DNA from: Prevotella sp.
Lineage (GTDB): Bacteria > Bacteroidota > Bacteroidia > Bacteroidales > Bacteroidaceae
Reading direction: 5' to 3'
DNA length: 47,630 bases
Assembly: GCA_022511065.1 (NCBI GenBank)
Contig: JAFLSG010000013.1
Location: 1-47,630, forward strand
The notes under the pieces: generated by a model
Seen by the model: only the letters and a program-made list of their open reading frames with translations
Told to the model about the DNA's origin: nothing
Databases searched by the model: none
Part shown: positions 40,737-47,630 of the stretch, piece after piece
How the letters are laid out: each line of letters opens with the position of its first letter
Position numbering within the stretch: the stretch's first letter is position 1
Translations under genes and position numbers: made by a program

Positions 40737-42728
40737 ATGACCAAAAAACTTATGAAAACAAAACTTCTAACTTGTGCATTAGCACTTTCCGCACTCACCG
40801 CGACAGCACAGTCGCACGTGATTGACATCAACACGAAAAAGCTCGGAGCGCCCGTTCAGCCGACCATGTACGGTTTGTTCTTCGAGGACATCAACTATGC
40901 CGCCGACGGTGGTTTGTATGGCGAGCTGGTCAAGAACCGTTCCTTTGAGTTCCCCGACAGGCTCATGGGCTGGGAAGCCTTCGGCACTTTCGAGGTGAAG
41001 GACGACGGTCCTTTCGAGCGCTGCCCCCACTACGTTGAGCTGCGCGACCCGGGTCACAACGAGCGTATCTCCGGCCTTTCCAACGAAGGTTTCTTCGGCA
41101 TCGGACTGTTAGAGGGCGAAGACTACCGCTTCTCCGTATGGGCAAAGGCTCCGCAGGGAACGGCAAAGATTCTCGTGCAGTTCATCGACCGCGCCACGAT
41201 GGAGGAGCAACAGCAGTTTGCTGAGGCAGAACTCACCGTGAATGGCAACGAGTGGAAGCAGTACGAAGTGGTACTGAAGTCGCCCAAGACCATCCAGAAG
41301 GCACAGCTCCGCATCTACCTCGCCGGTAAGGAGACCGTTGATCTGGAGCATATCTCGCTCTTCCCCGTGAACACTTTCAAGAACCGCAAGAACGGTATGC
41401 GCCGCGACTTGGCGCAGGCACTCGCCGACGAGCATCCCGGTCTGCTCCGCTTCCCCGGCGGCTGCATCGTGGAGGGCGTTGATCTCGCCACGCGCTACCA
41501 GTGGAAAAACACCGTGGGACCTGTTGAGAATCGCCCGCTGAACGAGAACCGTTGGGAATATACCTTCCCGCATCGTTTCTTCCCCGACTATTTCCAGAGC
41601 TACGGACTGGGCTTCTTCGAGTTCTTCCAGTTGTCGGAAGACATCGGTGCAGAGCCGCTGCCCGTGCTGAACGTGGGTATGGCTTGTCAGTTCCAGAACT
41701 GGGATATGGAATCCGCACACGTGCCTTACGACGAGCTGCAGCCTTACATACAGGACTGCCTCGACCTGATTGAGTTCGCCAACGGCGCTGCCGACAGCGA
41801 GTGGGGCAAGGTGCGTGCCGAGATGGGACACCCCGAGCCGTTCAACCTGAAGTTCATCGCCGTGGGCAATGAGCAGTGGGACGACCTCTATTTCAAGCGC
41901 TTGGAGCCGTTTGTGGCAGCCATCCGCGCCAAGTATCCCAACATTCAGATTGTGGGCACGAGCGGTCCTGACTCTGAAGGCAAGATGTTTGAGAAGGGCT
42001 GGGATGCCATGCGCAAGCAGAAAGCTGACCTCGTGGACGAGCACTTCTACCGCAACGAGAACTGGTTCCTCTCTCACGGTCTGCGCTATGAGAGCTACGA
42101 CCGCAAGGGCCCGAAAGTGTTTGCCGGCGAATATGCCTGCCACGGCAAGGACGGTCGCAAGTGGAATCACTACGAGACTTCCATCCTCGAGGCTGCCTTC
42201 ATGACCGACTTGGAGCGCAATGCCGACGTGGTATATATGACTGCCTATGCTCCCCTGTTCGCTCATGTAGAGGGTTGGCAGTGGCGTCCCGACCTCATCT
42301 GGTACGACAACACGCGTATGTTCAAGTCCGTCAGCTACTATGTGCAGCAGATGTACGCCGAGAACAAGGGTACTAACGTGCTGCCGATGACGATGGGCAA
42401 GCAGTTCGTGGCAGGTCAAGAGGGACAGGACGGCCTGTTCGGCAGTGCTGTCTATGACAAGGATACCAACGAGATTATCGTGAAGGTCATCAACACCTCG
42501 AAGACCGCACAGCCCATCAGCATCAATCTGCTCGGCATCAAGGGCGAGCGCACCGCACAGACGCTGACGCTCTTCCACACAGGCATGTACGACGAGAACA
42601 CGCTCGACGAGCCGGAGAAGATTGTCCCGAAGAGCGGCACGCTCCAGTTGGAGGCAGGTCAGAAGAACACCGTGCTCAACGATGAGTTGCAGCCCATGTC
42701 CTTCCGCCTCTACAAGATTCAGAAGTAA
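40737..42728 (+). CDS. Alpha-L-arabinofuranosidase, glycoside hydrolase family 51
   Basis: A 663-residue exported enzyme that removes arabinose side chains from arabinoxylan or arabinan. A signal peptide ends at TATAQ (residue 25). MYGLFFEDINYAADGG starts the family fold, and a CBM4-like beta-sandwich insertion lies at about 75-210. The TIM barrel has the acid/base Glu379 (VGNEQW) and nucleophile Glu465 (FAGEYACH). The C-terminal beta-domain starts near 540. Numbering is from the ATG at 40737; an ATG at 40752 would also keep the signal peptide. It is divergent from the transporter, which suggests coordinated control. Confidence 0.92.
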   Translation: MTKKLMKTKLLTCALALSALTATAQSHVIDINTKKLGAPVQPTMYGLFFEDINYAADGGLYGELVKNRSFEFPDRLMGWEAFGTFEVKDDGPFERCPHYVELRDPGHNERISGLSNEGFFGIGLLEGEDYRFSVWAKAPQGTAKILVQFIDRATMEEQQQFAEAELTVNGNEWKQYEVVLKSPKTIQKAQLRIYLAGKETVDLEHISLFPVNTFKNRKNGMRRDLAQALADEHPGLLRFPGGCIVEGVDLATRYQWKNTVGPVENRPLNENRWEYTFPHRFFPDYFQSYGLGFFEFFQLSEDIGAEPLPVLNVGMACQFQNWDMESAHVPYDELQPYIQDCLDLIEFANGAADSEWGKVRAEMGHPEPFNLKFIAVGNEQWDDLYFKRLEPFVAAIRAKYPNIQIVGTSGPDSEGKMFEKGWDAMRKQKADLVDEHFYRNENWFLSHGLRYESYDRKGPKVFAGEYACHGKDGRKWNHYETSILEAAFMTDLERNADVVYMTAYAPLFAHVEGWQWRPDLIWYDNTRMFKSVSYYVQQMYAENKGTNVLPMTMGKQFVAGQEGQDGLFGSAVYDKDTNEIIVKVINTSKTAQPISINLLGIKGERTAQTLTLFHTGMYDENTLDEPEKIVPKSGTLQLEAGQKNTVLNDELQPMSFRLYKIQK

Positions 42729-42740
42729 CCTAATTTAGGT
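42728..42740. terminator. Small palindrome between convergent GH51 and antiporter genes
   Basis: ACCTAA-T-TTAGGT fills the 11-bp gap and touches both stop codons. The stem is short and has a one-base centre, so a terminator function is uncertain. Confidence 0.3.
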
Positions 42741-44188
42741 CACTCCATTTCCTGACGGGCAATTGTGAGCAGGATGTCACCCTTCCGAAGCTCCAATTGC
42801 CCGTTTGGCACAATGAAACTATTGCCGCGCTTCACCATCATCACCAATGTGCCCGCAGGGAAGTGCATGTCCTGCAAACGGTTGCCATCAGCAAGTGATT
42901 CTTCCGTAAGCGTCATTTCTGACAACTTCGATTCCAACTCATCGGGCAATTCAATGCCGAAGTCGTTGCCCGTCTTTGGTTCATCGGTTGCCAAACCCAA
43001 CCAATGGGCGGCTGCCGTAATCGTAGTTCCTTGCAGGGAGAGCGAAAGCAAGGTGATGACAAACACGACATTAAACAGGAAATCAGCATCCTCGATGCCC
43101 GCAATGACCGGATAGGTGGCAAAAATGATGGGCACGGCACCGCGCAATCCCACCCACGAAAGGAAGAACTTGGCACGCATCGGCACGCGGAAAGGTTGCA
43201 GGCAGAGGAACACGGACACAGGACGAGCCACAAACATCATGAATAGTCCAATAGCAACAGCAACTAACAGCACGTGAATCATCTCACCGGGATTCACCAA
43301 CAGGCCCAAGGTGAGGAACATCAGAATCTGCAGCAACCACGTGATACCCTGCATAAAGGTGTTAGTCTCGCGACGATACGACAATCGACTGTTGCCTGCC
43401 ACCACGCCTGCCACATACACCGCCAGATAGCCATTGCCTTGAAACATGTCGGTAAACGTGAAGATAATCAGGATGGAGCAGAGCATCAGCACGGGATAAA
43501 GCGACGGATTGGGCAGATTGATACGATTGACTATCCACACTAATGCCCGGCCACCCAAGTAACCAAGCAAACCGCCGACTGCCAATTGTCCGACAATCTT
43601 CGTGGCAAGCTCCATGCCCGAAAACTCACCTGCCTGCACTATCATATCCACTAATGCCACAGTCAGCACGTATGCCATAGGGTCGTTGCTGCCGCTTTCC
43701 AATTCGAGCAGCGGGCGCAGGTTGTGCTTCAGGCCGATGTGCTGCGAACGAAGCAAGTTGAACACCGAAGCAGAATCCGTTGATGACACCGTGGCTGCAA
43801 GCAACATCGACAAGGGGAGCGACAGCCCGATGTCAAGCCGCGTCCATTCCGAAAGATAGAAGATAAGCAAGCCGGTTATCACGGTCGTAATCAGTACGCC
43901 GAGGGTAGATAGCACCAAGCCTTGCGTAACCACAGGCTCTATGTCGCGTCGCTTCGTGTCCATGCCACCCGAAAAGAGGATAACCGAGAGCGAGAGCATG
44001 CCGATGAGCTGGGCGTCCTCGTGGCTATGGAATTCCAATCCCAAGCCGTCGCTGCCGAAAAGCATGCCCGTGAAGAGGAACAACAGCAAGGTGGGGACAC
44101 CGAAACGGTAACCCCACTTGCTGATAATGATGCTCACGAAAATGAGCACCGCACCCAGAAAGAAGATGTTCTCCGGTGTGAACGTCAT
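42740..44188 (-). CDS. Potassium/proton antiporter, CPA1 (NhaP2/CvrA-like) with TrkA-C domain
   Basis: A 482-residue membrane protein with about twelve to thirteen helices and the family motif LLELESGSNDPMAYV near residue 161. VGLRGAVPIIFATYPV near residue 344 is also conserved. The last 70 residues form a cytosolic TrkA-C-like domain (MHFPAGTLVMMVKRGNSFIVP, near 434) that senses ligand or cations. NhaP2-type proteins exchange K+ or Na+ for H+ and help with pH and osmotic balance. The length is somewhat short for NhaP2, which often carries a further C-terminal domain. It follows the 130-residue protein gene by 7 bp. Confidence 0.9.
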   Translation of the reverse strand: MTFTPENIFFLGAVLIFVSIIISKWGYRFGVPTLLLFLFTGMLFGSDGLGLEFHSHEDAQLIGMLSLSVILFSGGMDTKRRDIEPVVTQGLVLSTLGVLITTVITGLLIFYLSEWTRLDIGLSLPLSMLLAATVSSTDSASVFNLLRSQHIGLKHNLRPLLELESGSNDPMAYVLTVALVDMIVQAGEFSGMELATKIVGQLAVGGLLGYLGGRALVWIVNRINLPNPSLYPVLMLCSILIIFTFTDMFQGNGYLAVYVAGVVAGNSRLSYRRETNTFMQGITWLLQILMFLTLGLLVNPGEMIHVLLVAVAIGLFMMFVARPVSVFLCLQPFRVPMRAKFFLSWVGLRGAVPIIFATYPVIAGIEDADFLFNVVFVITLLSLSLQGTTITAAAHWLGLATDEPKTGNDFGIELPDELESKLSEMTLTEESLADGNRLQDMHFPAGTLVMMVKRGNSFIVPNGQLELRKGDILLTIARQEME

Positions 44189-44195
44189 ACAAGTC

Positions 44196-44588
44196 TTATT
44201 GTATCAGTTGCACGATAGTTTTCACATCCTCTCCCTCGTAGAAACAAGGTTGGGCGACAGGAGAATATTTGAAGTCCGCAAAACGGAAAAGCTGCAGGGC
44301 GCAGAACTGATGGTCATCGCTCAAGCAGACCTCCAAGCGGAAATGCCCGATTGGAGCCACTGCCGGCTTACCACTCCGCTGCAGTTCGGCAGCCATCTTG
44401 TCAATCGGCATATTGAGCAGGCGTTTCAAGCGCTCGCCGTCGGTCGGGGTATATTCCAAGATAATGGGTTTGACAGGACTTTGCGTAGGCATGAATAGCG
44501 CCTTGGTGGAAAACAGTGATTTCTTGATTGTGATATTCTGATATGCGGAGAGGGCAGCAGCCATCTCCAAGTTTCTGATACTTGCCAT
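44196..44588 (-). CDS. Unrecognised 130-residue cytoplasmic protein
   Basis: A soluble protein with no signal peptide or membrane segment. It starts MASIRNLEMAAALSAYQNI and contains PIILEYTPTDGERLKRLLNM and a conserved-looking FCALQLFRFADFKYSPV stretch. I do not recognise a named family, though the style suggests a conserved Bacteroidales protein. It lies 7 bp upstream of the antiporter gene and is probably its operon partner. A nested inverted repeat lies just before its start codon. Confidence 0.7.
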   Translation of the reverse strand: MASIRNLEMAAALSAYQNITIKKSLFSTKALFMPTQSPVKPIILEYTPTDGERLKRLLNMPIDKMAAELQRSGKPAVAPIGHFRLEVCLSDDHQFCALQLFRFADFKYSPVAQPCFYEGEDVKTIVQLIQ

Positions 44589-44595
44589 AGTTGTT

Positions 44596-44670
44596 GTAAA
44601 GTTTTGAAATTTATAAATTGTGGAAACGGCCTCATCATCGTGTGATAGGCCTGATGTCTCAAAACTTTAC
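44596..44670. repeat. Nested inverted repeats, 75 nt, before the 130-residue protein gene
   Basis: The outer arms GTAAAGTTTTGA (44596-44607) and TCAAAACTTTAC (44659-44670) are perfectly complementary. Inside is a second stem, GGCCT-c-ATCA with TGATAGGCC, at about 44628-44651. Together they fill the gap between two minus-strand genes. It may be a terminator-attenuator, an RNA leader element or a mobile repeat. Confidence 0.65.
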
Positions 44671-44672
44671 TG

Positions 44673-45074
44673 TCAGCGAATGATGTGCCTCAGCGCAATG
44701 ACATAGTAATCGCGCGAGGCCGACAGACAGAACGGAGCCGTCTCCAATCTGCGTCTGCCGTCGTAAGGCGTATGAAGGAATTTAGTAATGCGCCGTCGTG
44801 CAAGCCCGCTACACGGACTGACAGTCCGCTCATTCTTAGAGCCGTGTGTAGGCATGATGCGCTGAGGCCGCGAACTGCACACACGATAGAGTCGGGCGGC
44901 ATCTGTCAGCGTTGCCTCACGGTGTTGCCGGTCTTGGGACTTCACTACTGCGCGCGAATGCTGCGAAACCTCCTTTGTGGGTGCAGATTTCTCGCCCTGC
45001 CAGTTCAGAAGAACCGTCAGCAGCACAGTGCTCAGAGCCGCCAGTACCTGCAATGTTCGTAGCATCCGCTTCAT
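44673..45074 (-). CDS. Small conserved-type Bacteroidales protein with N-terminal membrane anchor
   Basis: A 133-residue protein with a hydrophobic N-terminal segment (LQVLAALSTVLLTVLLNW, about residues 6-23) that could be a signal anchor. The rest is basic, including LYRVCSSRPQRIMPTHGSK and the tail SASRDYYVIALRHIIR. I recall similar short proteins in Bacteroides and Prevotella genomes, but no function is known to me. The ATG at 45074 sits 9 bp past a good -7 box, and this decides the start. It is divergent from the xylanase gene. Confidence 0.6.
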   Translation of the reverse strand: MKRMLRTLQVLAALSTVLLTVLLNWQGEKSAPTKEVSQHSRAVVKSQDRQHREATLTDAARLYRVCSSRPQRIMPTHGSKNERTVSPCSGLARRRITKFLHTPYDGRRRLETAPFCLSASRDYYVIALRHIIR

Positions 45075-45083
45075 TTCTGCTTG

Positions 45084-45091
45084 CAAAGGTA
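45084..45091 (-). promoter_or_regulatory. -7 box of the small anchored protein gene
   Basis: CAAAGGTA (plus strand) reads TACCTTTG on the minus strand, 9 bp before the ATG, giving a nearly leaderless message. Confidence 0.55.
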
Positions 45092-45131
45092 AGCAAAATC
45101 CTCGAGAAAGTCACGGCATAGACATTATATA

Positions 45132-45163
45132 TTTGTATATCTCAGAAATAATGCCTAACTTTG
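45132..45163 (+). promoter_or_regulatory. Promoter of the GH10 xylanase gene
   Basis: TTTG (45132-45135), a 20-bp spacer and TAACTTTG (45156-45163) fit the Bacteroidetes -33/-7 consensus. The predicted leader is about 40 nt. This is the most complete promoter next to a gene in the window. Confidence 0.7.
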
Positions 45164-45207
45164 CCGAGTGACAAAAACTGATGTTAATAACTTGAAACAT
45201 TTGGGAT

Positions 45208-46320
45208 ATGAGAACTTTTAGATTAATCGGCGTATTATGCCTGATGATTGCTGCAAAGACGGCATTCGCGCAAAACACATTGTGGGAAGCCTATCGTGAC
45301 TATTGGTACACAGGTGTAAGCGTCAATCAATGGGAAGTGGAGGGCGACCAAGCCGCAGACTGGCCCATCATCGCAAAGAACTTCAACTGGGTGGTGGCAG
45401 AGAACTGTATGAAGTGCGAGGTGGTGCATCCCAAGGAGGGTGTCTATGACTTCACGCTTGCCGACCAGTTCGTCAATAAAGCCAAGGCTGCGGGACTGAA
45501 AGTCCTGGGGCATTGCCTCATCTGGCATTCGCAGTGCGCCCCTTGGTTTCACTACGACGACGAGGGAAATCTGGTGTCTGCCGAGGTGCTGAAACAGCGC
45601 ATGCGCGAGCATATCTATACGGTGGTCAGTCATTTCAAGGGGCGCGTCGATGCGTGGGATGTTGTCAATGAGGCTTTCGAGGACGACGGCACGCCACGTA
45701 AAAGCCTGTTCTATCAGATATTAGGCACCGACTACATCCCCCTCGCCTTCCAATATGCCCACGAGGCAGACCCAAGCATCCAGTTGTATTACAATGACTA
45801 CTCGATGAACAAGGCGCAGAAGGTGGAAGGTGTCGCCAACTTCTTTCGCCCGCTGATTCAGCAGGGACTGCCCGTGACCGCCATCGGCATGCAGGGACAC
45901 ATGGTGCTGGAGGGCAACAATCTTGTCAAGGAATACGACCATGCCATCAAGACCATCGCATCCGTCGGCGTTCCCACCTTCTTCTCTGAGGTTGATCTGA
46001 CGGTGCTTCCCAACCCCTATGGTTTCTCGGGCGCAAATATCAGCGATGCTTTTGCCTACCGCCCCGAGATGGATCCCTACACAAAAGGACTGACGAAAGA
46101 GAAAGAGGCAGAGATTGAGCAGTTCTGGATTGATTTCTACCAGATGCTGCTGCGCCACCATGAGAACATTCTGCGCGTCAATTTCTGGTGTCTGAACGAT
46201 GCCATTTCATGGCGCAACGACTTCCCCATCAAGGGCCGCACCGACTATGCCACGCTGTTCGACCGCGAGAACAAGCCCAAGCCTTTCGTGCAGAAACTGA
46301 TTGATTTGGTGAAGCATTAA
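45208..46320 (+). CDS. Endo-1,4-beta-xylanase, glycoside hydrolase family 10
   Basis: A 370-residue exported enzyme that cuts the xylan backbone. The signal peptide ends at AFAQ (residue 22), and the rest is a single GH10 TIM barrel without added binding modules. The acid/base is Glu155 (WDVVNEAF) and the nucleophile Glu261 (FFSEVDL). GHCLIWHSQ, a YYNDYSMN stretch, MQGH and FWCLNDAISW line the substrate cleft. The length is normal for a single-domain GH10. It is a single-gene unit with its own promoter; no SusC/SusD or regulator genes accompany it here. The product oligosaccharides could feed the GH51 enzyme and the sugar porter. Confidence 0.94.
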   Translation: MRTFRLIGVLCLMIAAKTAFAQNTLWEAYRDYWYTGVSVNQWEVEGDQAADWPIIAKNFNWVVAENCMKCEVVHPKEGVYDFTLADQFVNKAKAAGLKVLGHCLIWHSQCAPWFHYDDEGNLVSAEVLKQRMREHIYTVVSHFKGRVDAWDVVNEAFEDDGTPRKSLFYQILGTDYIPLAFQYAHEADPSIQLYYNDYSMNKAQKVEGVANFFRPLIQQGLPVTAIGMQGHMVLEGNNLVKEYDHAIKTIASVGVPTFFSEVDLTVLPNPYGFSGANISDAFAYRPEMDPYTKGLTKEKEAEIEQFWIDFYQMLLRHHENILRVNFWCLNDAISWRNDFPIKGRTDYATLFDRENKPKPFVQKLIDLVKH

Positions 46321-46350
46321 CCAAAAGAAAAGAATCATCTTTGTTGGAAG

Positions 46351-46369
46351 TGGTTAGTGCCACTAACCA
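46351..46369. repeat. 19-bp palindrome after the xylanase gene
   Basis: TGGTTAGTG-C-CACTAACCA has 9-bp perfect arms about a single central base, 31 bp after the xylanase stop. The near-absent loop favours a protein-binding site over a terminator. Confidence 0.6.
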
Positions 46370-46463
46370 GTTGAGGTTGTTTGTCCCCCCATTGGCAAAC
46401 ACGAACAGACTGCTGTCTGTATGAAATGTTAAATTTGAGCAGAAATTCTAACAAACCGCTCTC

Positions 46464-46519
46464 CAAAACTCGCGTATTTTCCACCAAACCATCTGGGCGG
46501 GGAAAATACGCGAGTTTTG
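46464..46519. repeat. 19-bp perfect inverted repeat with 18-nt loop
   Basis: Arms 46464-46482 and 46501-46519 match exactly in inverted orientation (core AACTCGCGTATTTTCC). It is the longest perfect inverted repeat I found in the window. It has no flanking T-tract, so it may be a dispersed repeat or a protein-binding hairpin rather than a simple terminator. Confidence 0.7.
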
Positions 46520-46575
46520 AATAATTACAATCCTTTGATTATCAATGTCTTGTAAAATCATTACAGATTTCAGCC

Positions 46576-46607
46576 CCTAAAAACCCCATAAAAAGGCGGT
46601 TTTTAGG
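46576..46607. repeat. 10-bp inverted repeat with 12-nt loop
   Basis: CCTAAAAACC (46576-46585) pairs with GGTTTTTAGG (46598-46607). It may act as a weak terminator or be a third member of the palindrome cluster. Confidence 0.55.
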
Positions 46608-46696
46608 TGTTTTCCCAGCGTGATTTTCTTCAATTTTATGCCAAATAGAACCGAATTTCAGGCTATTTTTCATCAATTTTTGTGTCTGTTTTCATA

Positions 46697-46762
46697 AAAT
46701 TCCGTGTTACTTTTTACTAAATTCCGTGTTACTTTTTATCAAATTCCGTGTTACTTTTTGGA
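46697..46762 (+). repeat. 3 x 22-bp tandem repeat
   Basis: Units at 46697, 46719 and 46741 share AAATTCCGTGTTACTTTTT and differ only in the last few bases. There are no spacers, so this is not a CRISPR array. Each unit contains GTGTTAC, and an inverted GTAACAC follows the array. Confidence 0.85.
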
Positions 46763-46991
46763 AAAATGTAACACAAAAGTTAGAAAAATCCAGCTCAAAC
46801 TCCGATTTTGCGGAGCTTATTATCAGATTCTGTCAAGCACAGTTTCAAACCCCGCCGAACTGCGTCTATTTCACTCTCCCGCCAAGTGTTAAATTTTGGA
46901 TAGTTTTATTGACAAATAAGAAGAGAGGATAACAGAAAAAGTGATAAACAAAACAAATGTTCCTGCAATTAACACCTCGTTTCAATATTTA

Positions 46992-47011
46992 TTCGTATAT
47001 TTGCATACGAA
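46992..47011 (+). promoter_or_regulatory. -7 box of the DUF1810 gene inside an operator-like palindrome
   Basis: TATATTTG (46996-47003) matches the -7 consensus. It is enclosed by 7-bp inverted repeats, TTCGTAT (46992-46998) and ATACGAA (47005-47011), a spacing that would suit a dimeric repressor blocking the polymerase. Confidence 0.5.
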
Positions 47012-47083
47012 ATACAAAGATGTAAAAGCGACAGGCTGCGATGCACTTGACGCATTTGCCTAAAAATCCAAAAGAAAATAACG

Positions 47084-47539
47084 ATGAGTAACATGGAACA
47101 AAAAATAGGTATTCAACGATTTATCGAGGCACAAAACTCTCCATACGCAGGATATGAGCAAGCATTGAAAGAGATTACTGCCGGTAGGAAAAGAAGTCAT
47201 TGGATTTGGTACATCTTTCCACAAATGGCAGGGCTTGGATTCAGTCCCCAATCCCAGTATTATGGCATCAAGGACAAAGAAGAAGCCGAAGAATACCTTC
47301 ATACCCCCTTGCTACACAACAGGCTTTTTGAAATCACGGAAGCCCTGCTCACTCATGTGGGAGTGCCGGCAGCCTCTATTCTTGGCAGTATTGATGCAAT
47401 AAAGGTACGTTCCTGTATGACCCTTTTCGATGCCGTCTGCCCCAATAGTGTCTTTCAACAGGTACTTGATACTTTCTTTCATGGAGAGAAAGATACAAAA
47501 ACGCTCAAACTTTTAATAGAGAGAACCTCTGAAAGTTGA
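47084..47539 (+). CDS. DUF1810 domain protein
   Basis: A 151-residue protein of the DUF1810 family, recognised by IQRFIEAQNSPYAGYEQALKE, a HWIWYIFPQM segment, GLGFSPQSQYYGI and SILGSIDAIKVRSCMTLF. Its function is unknown; a calpastatin label sometimes attached to the family has no support in bacteria. It is a soluble cytoplasmic protein with no signal peptide. The ATG at 47084 is used; an ATG at 47093 is an alternative. The leader is about 75 nt, and the promoter lies in a palindrome. Confidence 0.85.
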   Translation: MSNMEQKIGIQRFIEAQNSPYAGYEQALKEITAGRKRSHWIWYIFPQMAGLGFSPQSQYYGIKDKEEAEEYLHTPLLHNRLFEITEALLTHVGVPAASILGSIDAIKVRSCMTLFDAVCPNSVFQQVLDTFFHGEKDTKTLKLLIERTSES

Positions 47540-47561
47540 AACCGAAACCAACTACACTTCA

Positions 47562-47630
47562 ATGAGCAATAAGATATCCATACGATTTTTCAATGACCGT
47601 GAAGTTCGGGCTGTTTGGAGCAATACTGAT
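47562..47630 (+). CDS. Start of a probable BRO-N (antirepressor-like) protein, cut by the window end
   Basis: An ATG at 47562 opens a frame of 23 codons to the window edge: MSNKISIRFFNDREVRAVW and four more residues. This opening resembles the N-termini of Bacteroidetes BRO-N/antirepressor-like proteins, which start IRFFNDREVRAVWD followed by a WWFSVVDI segment. Only the first strand is visible, so the call is tentative. It starts 22 bp after the DUF1810 stop and may share its transcript. Confidence 0.5.
   Translation, partial: MSNKISIRFFNDREVRAVWSNTD

Larger units (their letters stand above)
46321..47083. other. 763-bp palindrome- and repeat-rich intergenic region
   Basis: No convincing gene is present. 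The stretch holds three strong palindromes (46351-46369, 46464-46519, 46576-46607), a smaller one ACAGAC-TGCT-GTCTGT (46405-46420), a 3 x 22-bp tandem array (46697-46762), and an inverted GTAACAC (46768-46774) that can pair with GTGTTAC of the third unit (46748-46754). The promoter of the next gene follows at 46996. A 62-codon frame across the array is an artefact of the repeats. Confidence 0.7.

Noticed and set aside
41109..42578. A 489-codon minus-strand frame inside the GH51 gene
   Set aside because: Both GH51 catalytic glutamates and the signal peptide are encoded on the plus strand; the minus-strand product has no family features.
46697..46762. Possible CRISPR array
   Set aside because: The three units are directly contiguous, with no spacers, and no cas genes are present in the window.
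46704..46892. A 62-codon frame across the 22-bp repeats
   Set aside because: Its first part is only the repeat read in shifting frames (the unit length is not a multiple of three). It has no promoter or ribosome-binding site.

Overview
This 47.6 kb window is chromosomal DNA of a Bacteroidales bacterium, most likely a gut or rumen Prevotella-type organism. The evidence is the recurring Bacteroidetes -7 promoter box TAnnTTTG in front of genes, an UpxY-type antiterminator heading a surface polysaccharide locus, typical Bacteroidetes families (DUF1573, DUF4369, a stand-alone MetH activation domain, a very large alpha-2-macroglobulin-like protein), and plant cell wall enzymes (GH94, GH51, GH10). 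The genus is an inference from protein style; no rRNA is present.

Layout. 1-361: gene-free, repeat-rich DNA with an orphan promoter. 362-4571, minus strand: cellobiose phosphorylase, then a flavoprotein and free-methionine-sulfoxide reductase pair. 4643-13339, plus strand: an apparent operon of a 1883-residue alpha-2-macroglobulin-like protein, a DUF1573 protein, MeaB and IspH. 13348-14334: a tyrosine recombinase. 14371-14404: a strong minus-strand terminator. 14479-32902, minus strand: a 19-gene surface glycan operon, read from upxY at 32.7 kb down to two tandem MraY/WecA-like lipid-sugar transferases. 33039-36126: lipoprotein, dihydroorotase and MetH activation domain. 36214-36973: small membrane protein and DivIC, divergent from dnaX (37066-38763). 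38777-40625: lone response regulator and sugar transporter. 40737-42728: GH51 arabinofuranosidase. 42740-45074: K+/H+ antiporter and two small proteins. 45208-46320: GH10 xylanase. 46321-47083: palindrome- and repeat-rich intergenic DNA. 47084-47630: DUF1810 protein and the start of a probable BRO-N protein.

The glycan operon has regulation (UpxY), chain-length control (Wzz), flippase (Wzx), polymerase (Wzy), five family-2 glycosyltransferases, a capsule-type transferase with a cysteine cluster, and a nonulosonic-acid-like block (PseB, SDR, cytidylyltransferase, NeuB family). That block lacks the aminotransferase, acetyltransferase and nucleotidase of the pseudaminic or legionaminic pathways. 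In their place are a DUF4910 zinc-peptidase-like protein, a soluble YdcF-like protein and an unrecognised 203-residue protein. This is the best candidate for an undescribed pathway. A 57-codon cysteine-rich leader frame fills the upxY 5' leader and overlaps the upxY start by ATGA.

A second theme is DNA-level: short tandem triplications of 21-22 bp occur five times, three of them as 7-codon repeats inside the alpha-2-macroglobulin gene. Sugar metabolism is represented by GH10, GH51, GH94 and an MFS sugar porter, scattered rather than in one locus, and with no SusC/SusD pair in the window.
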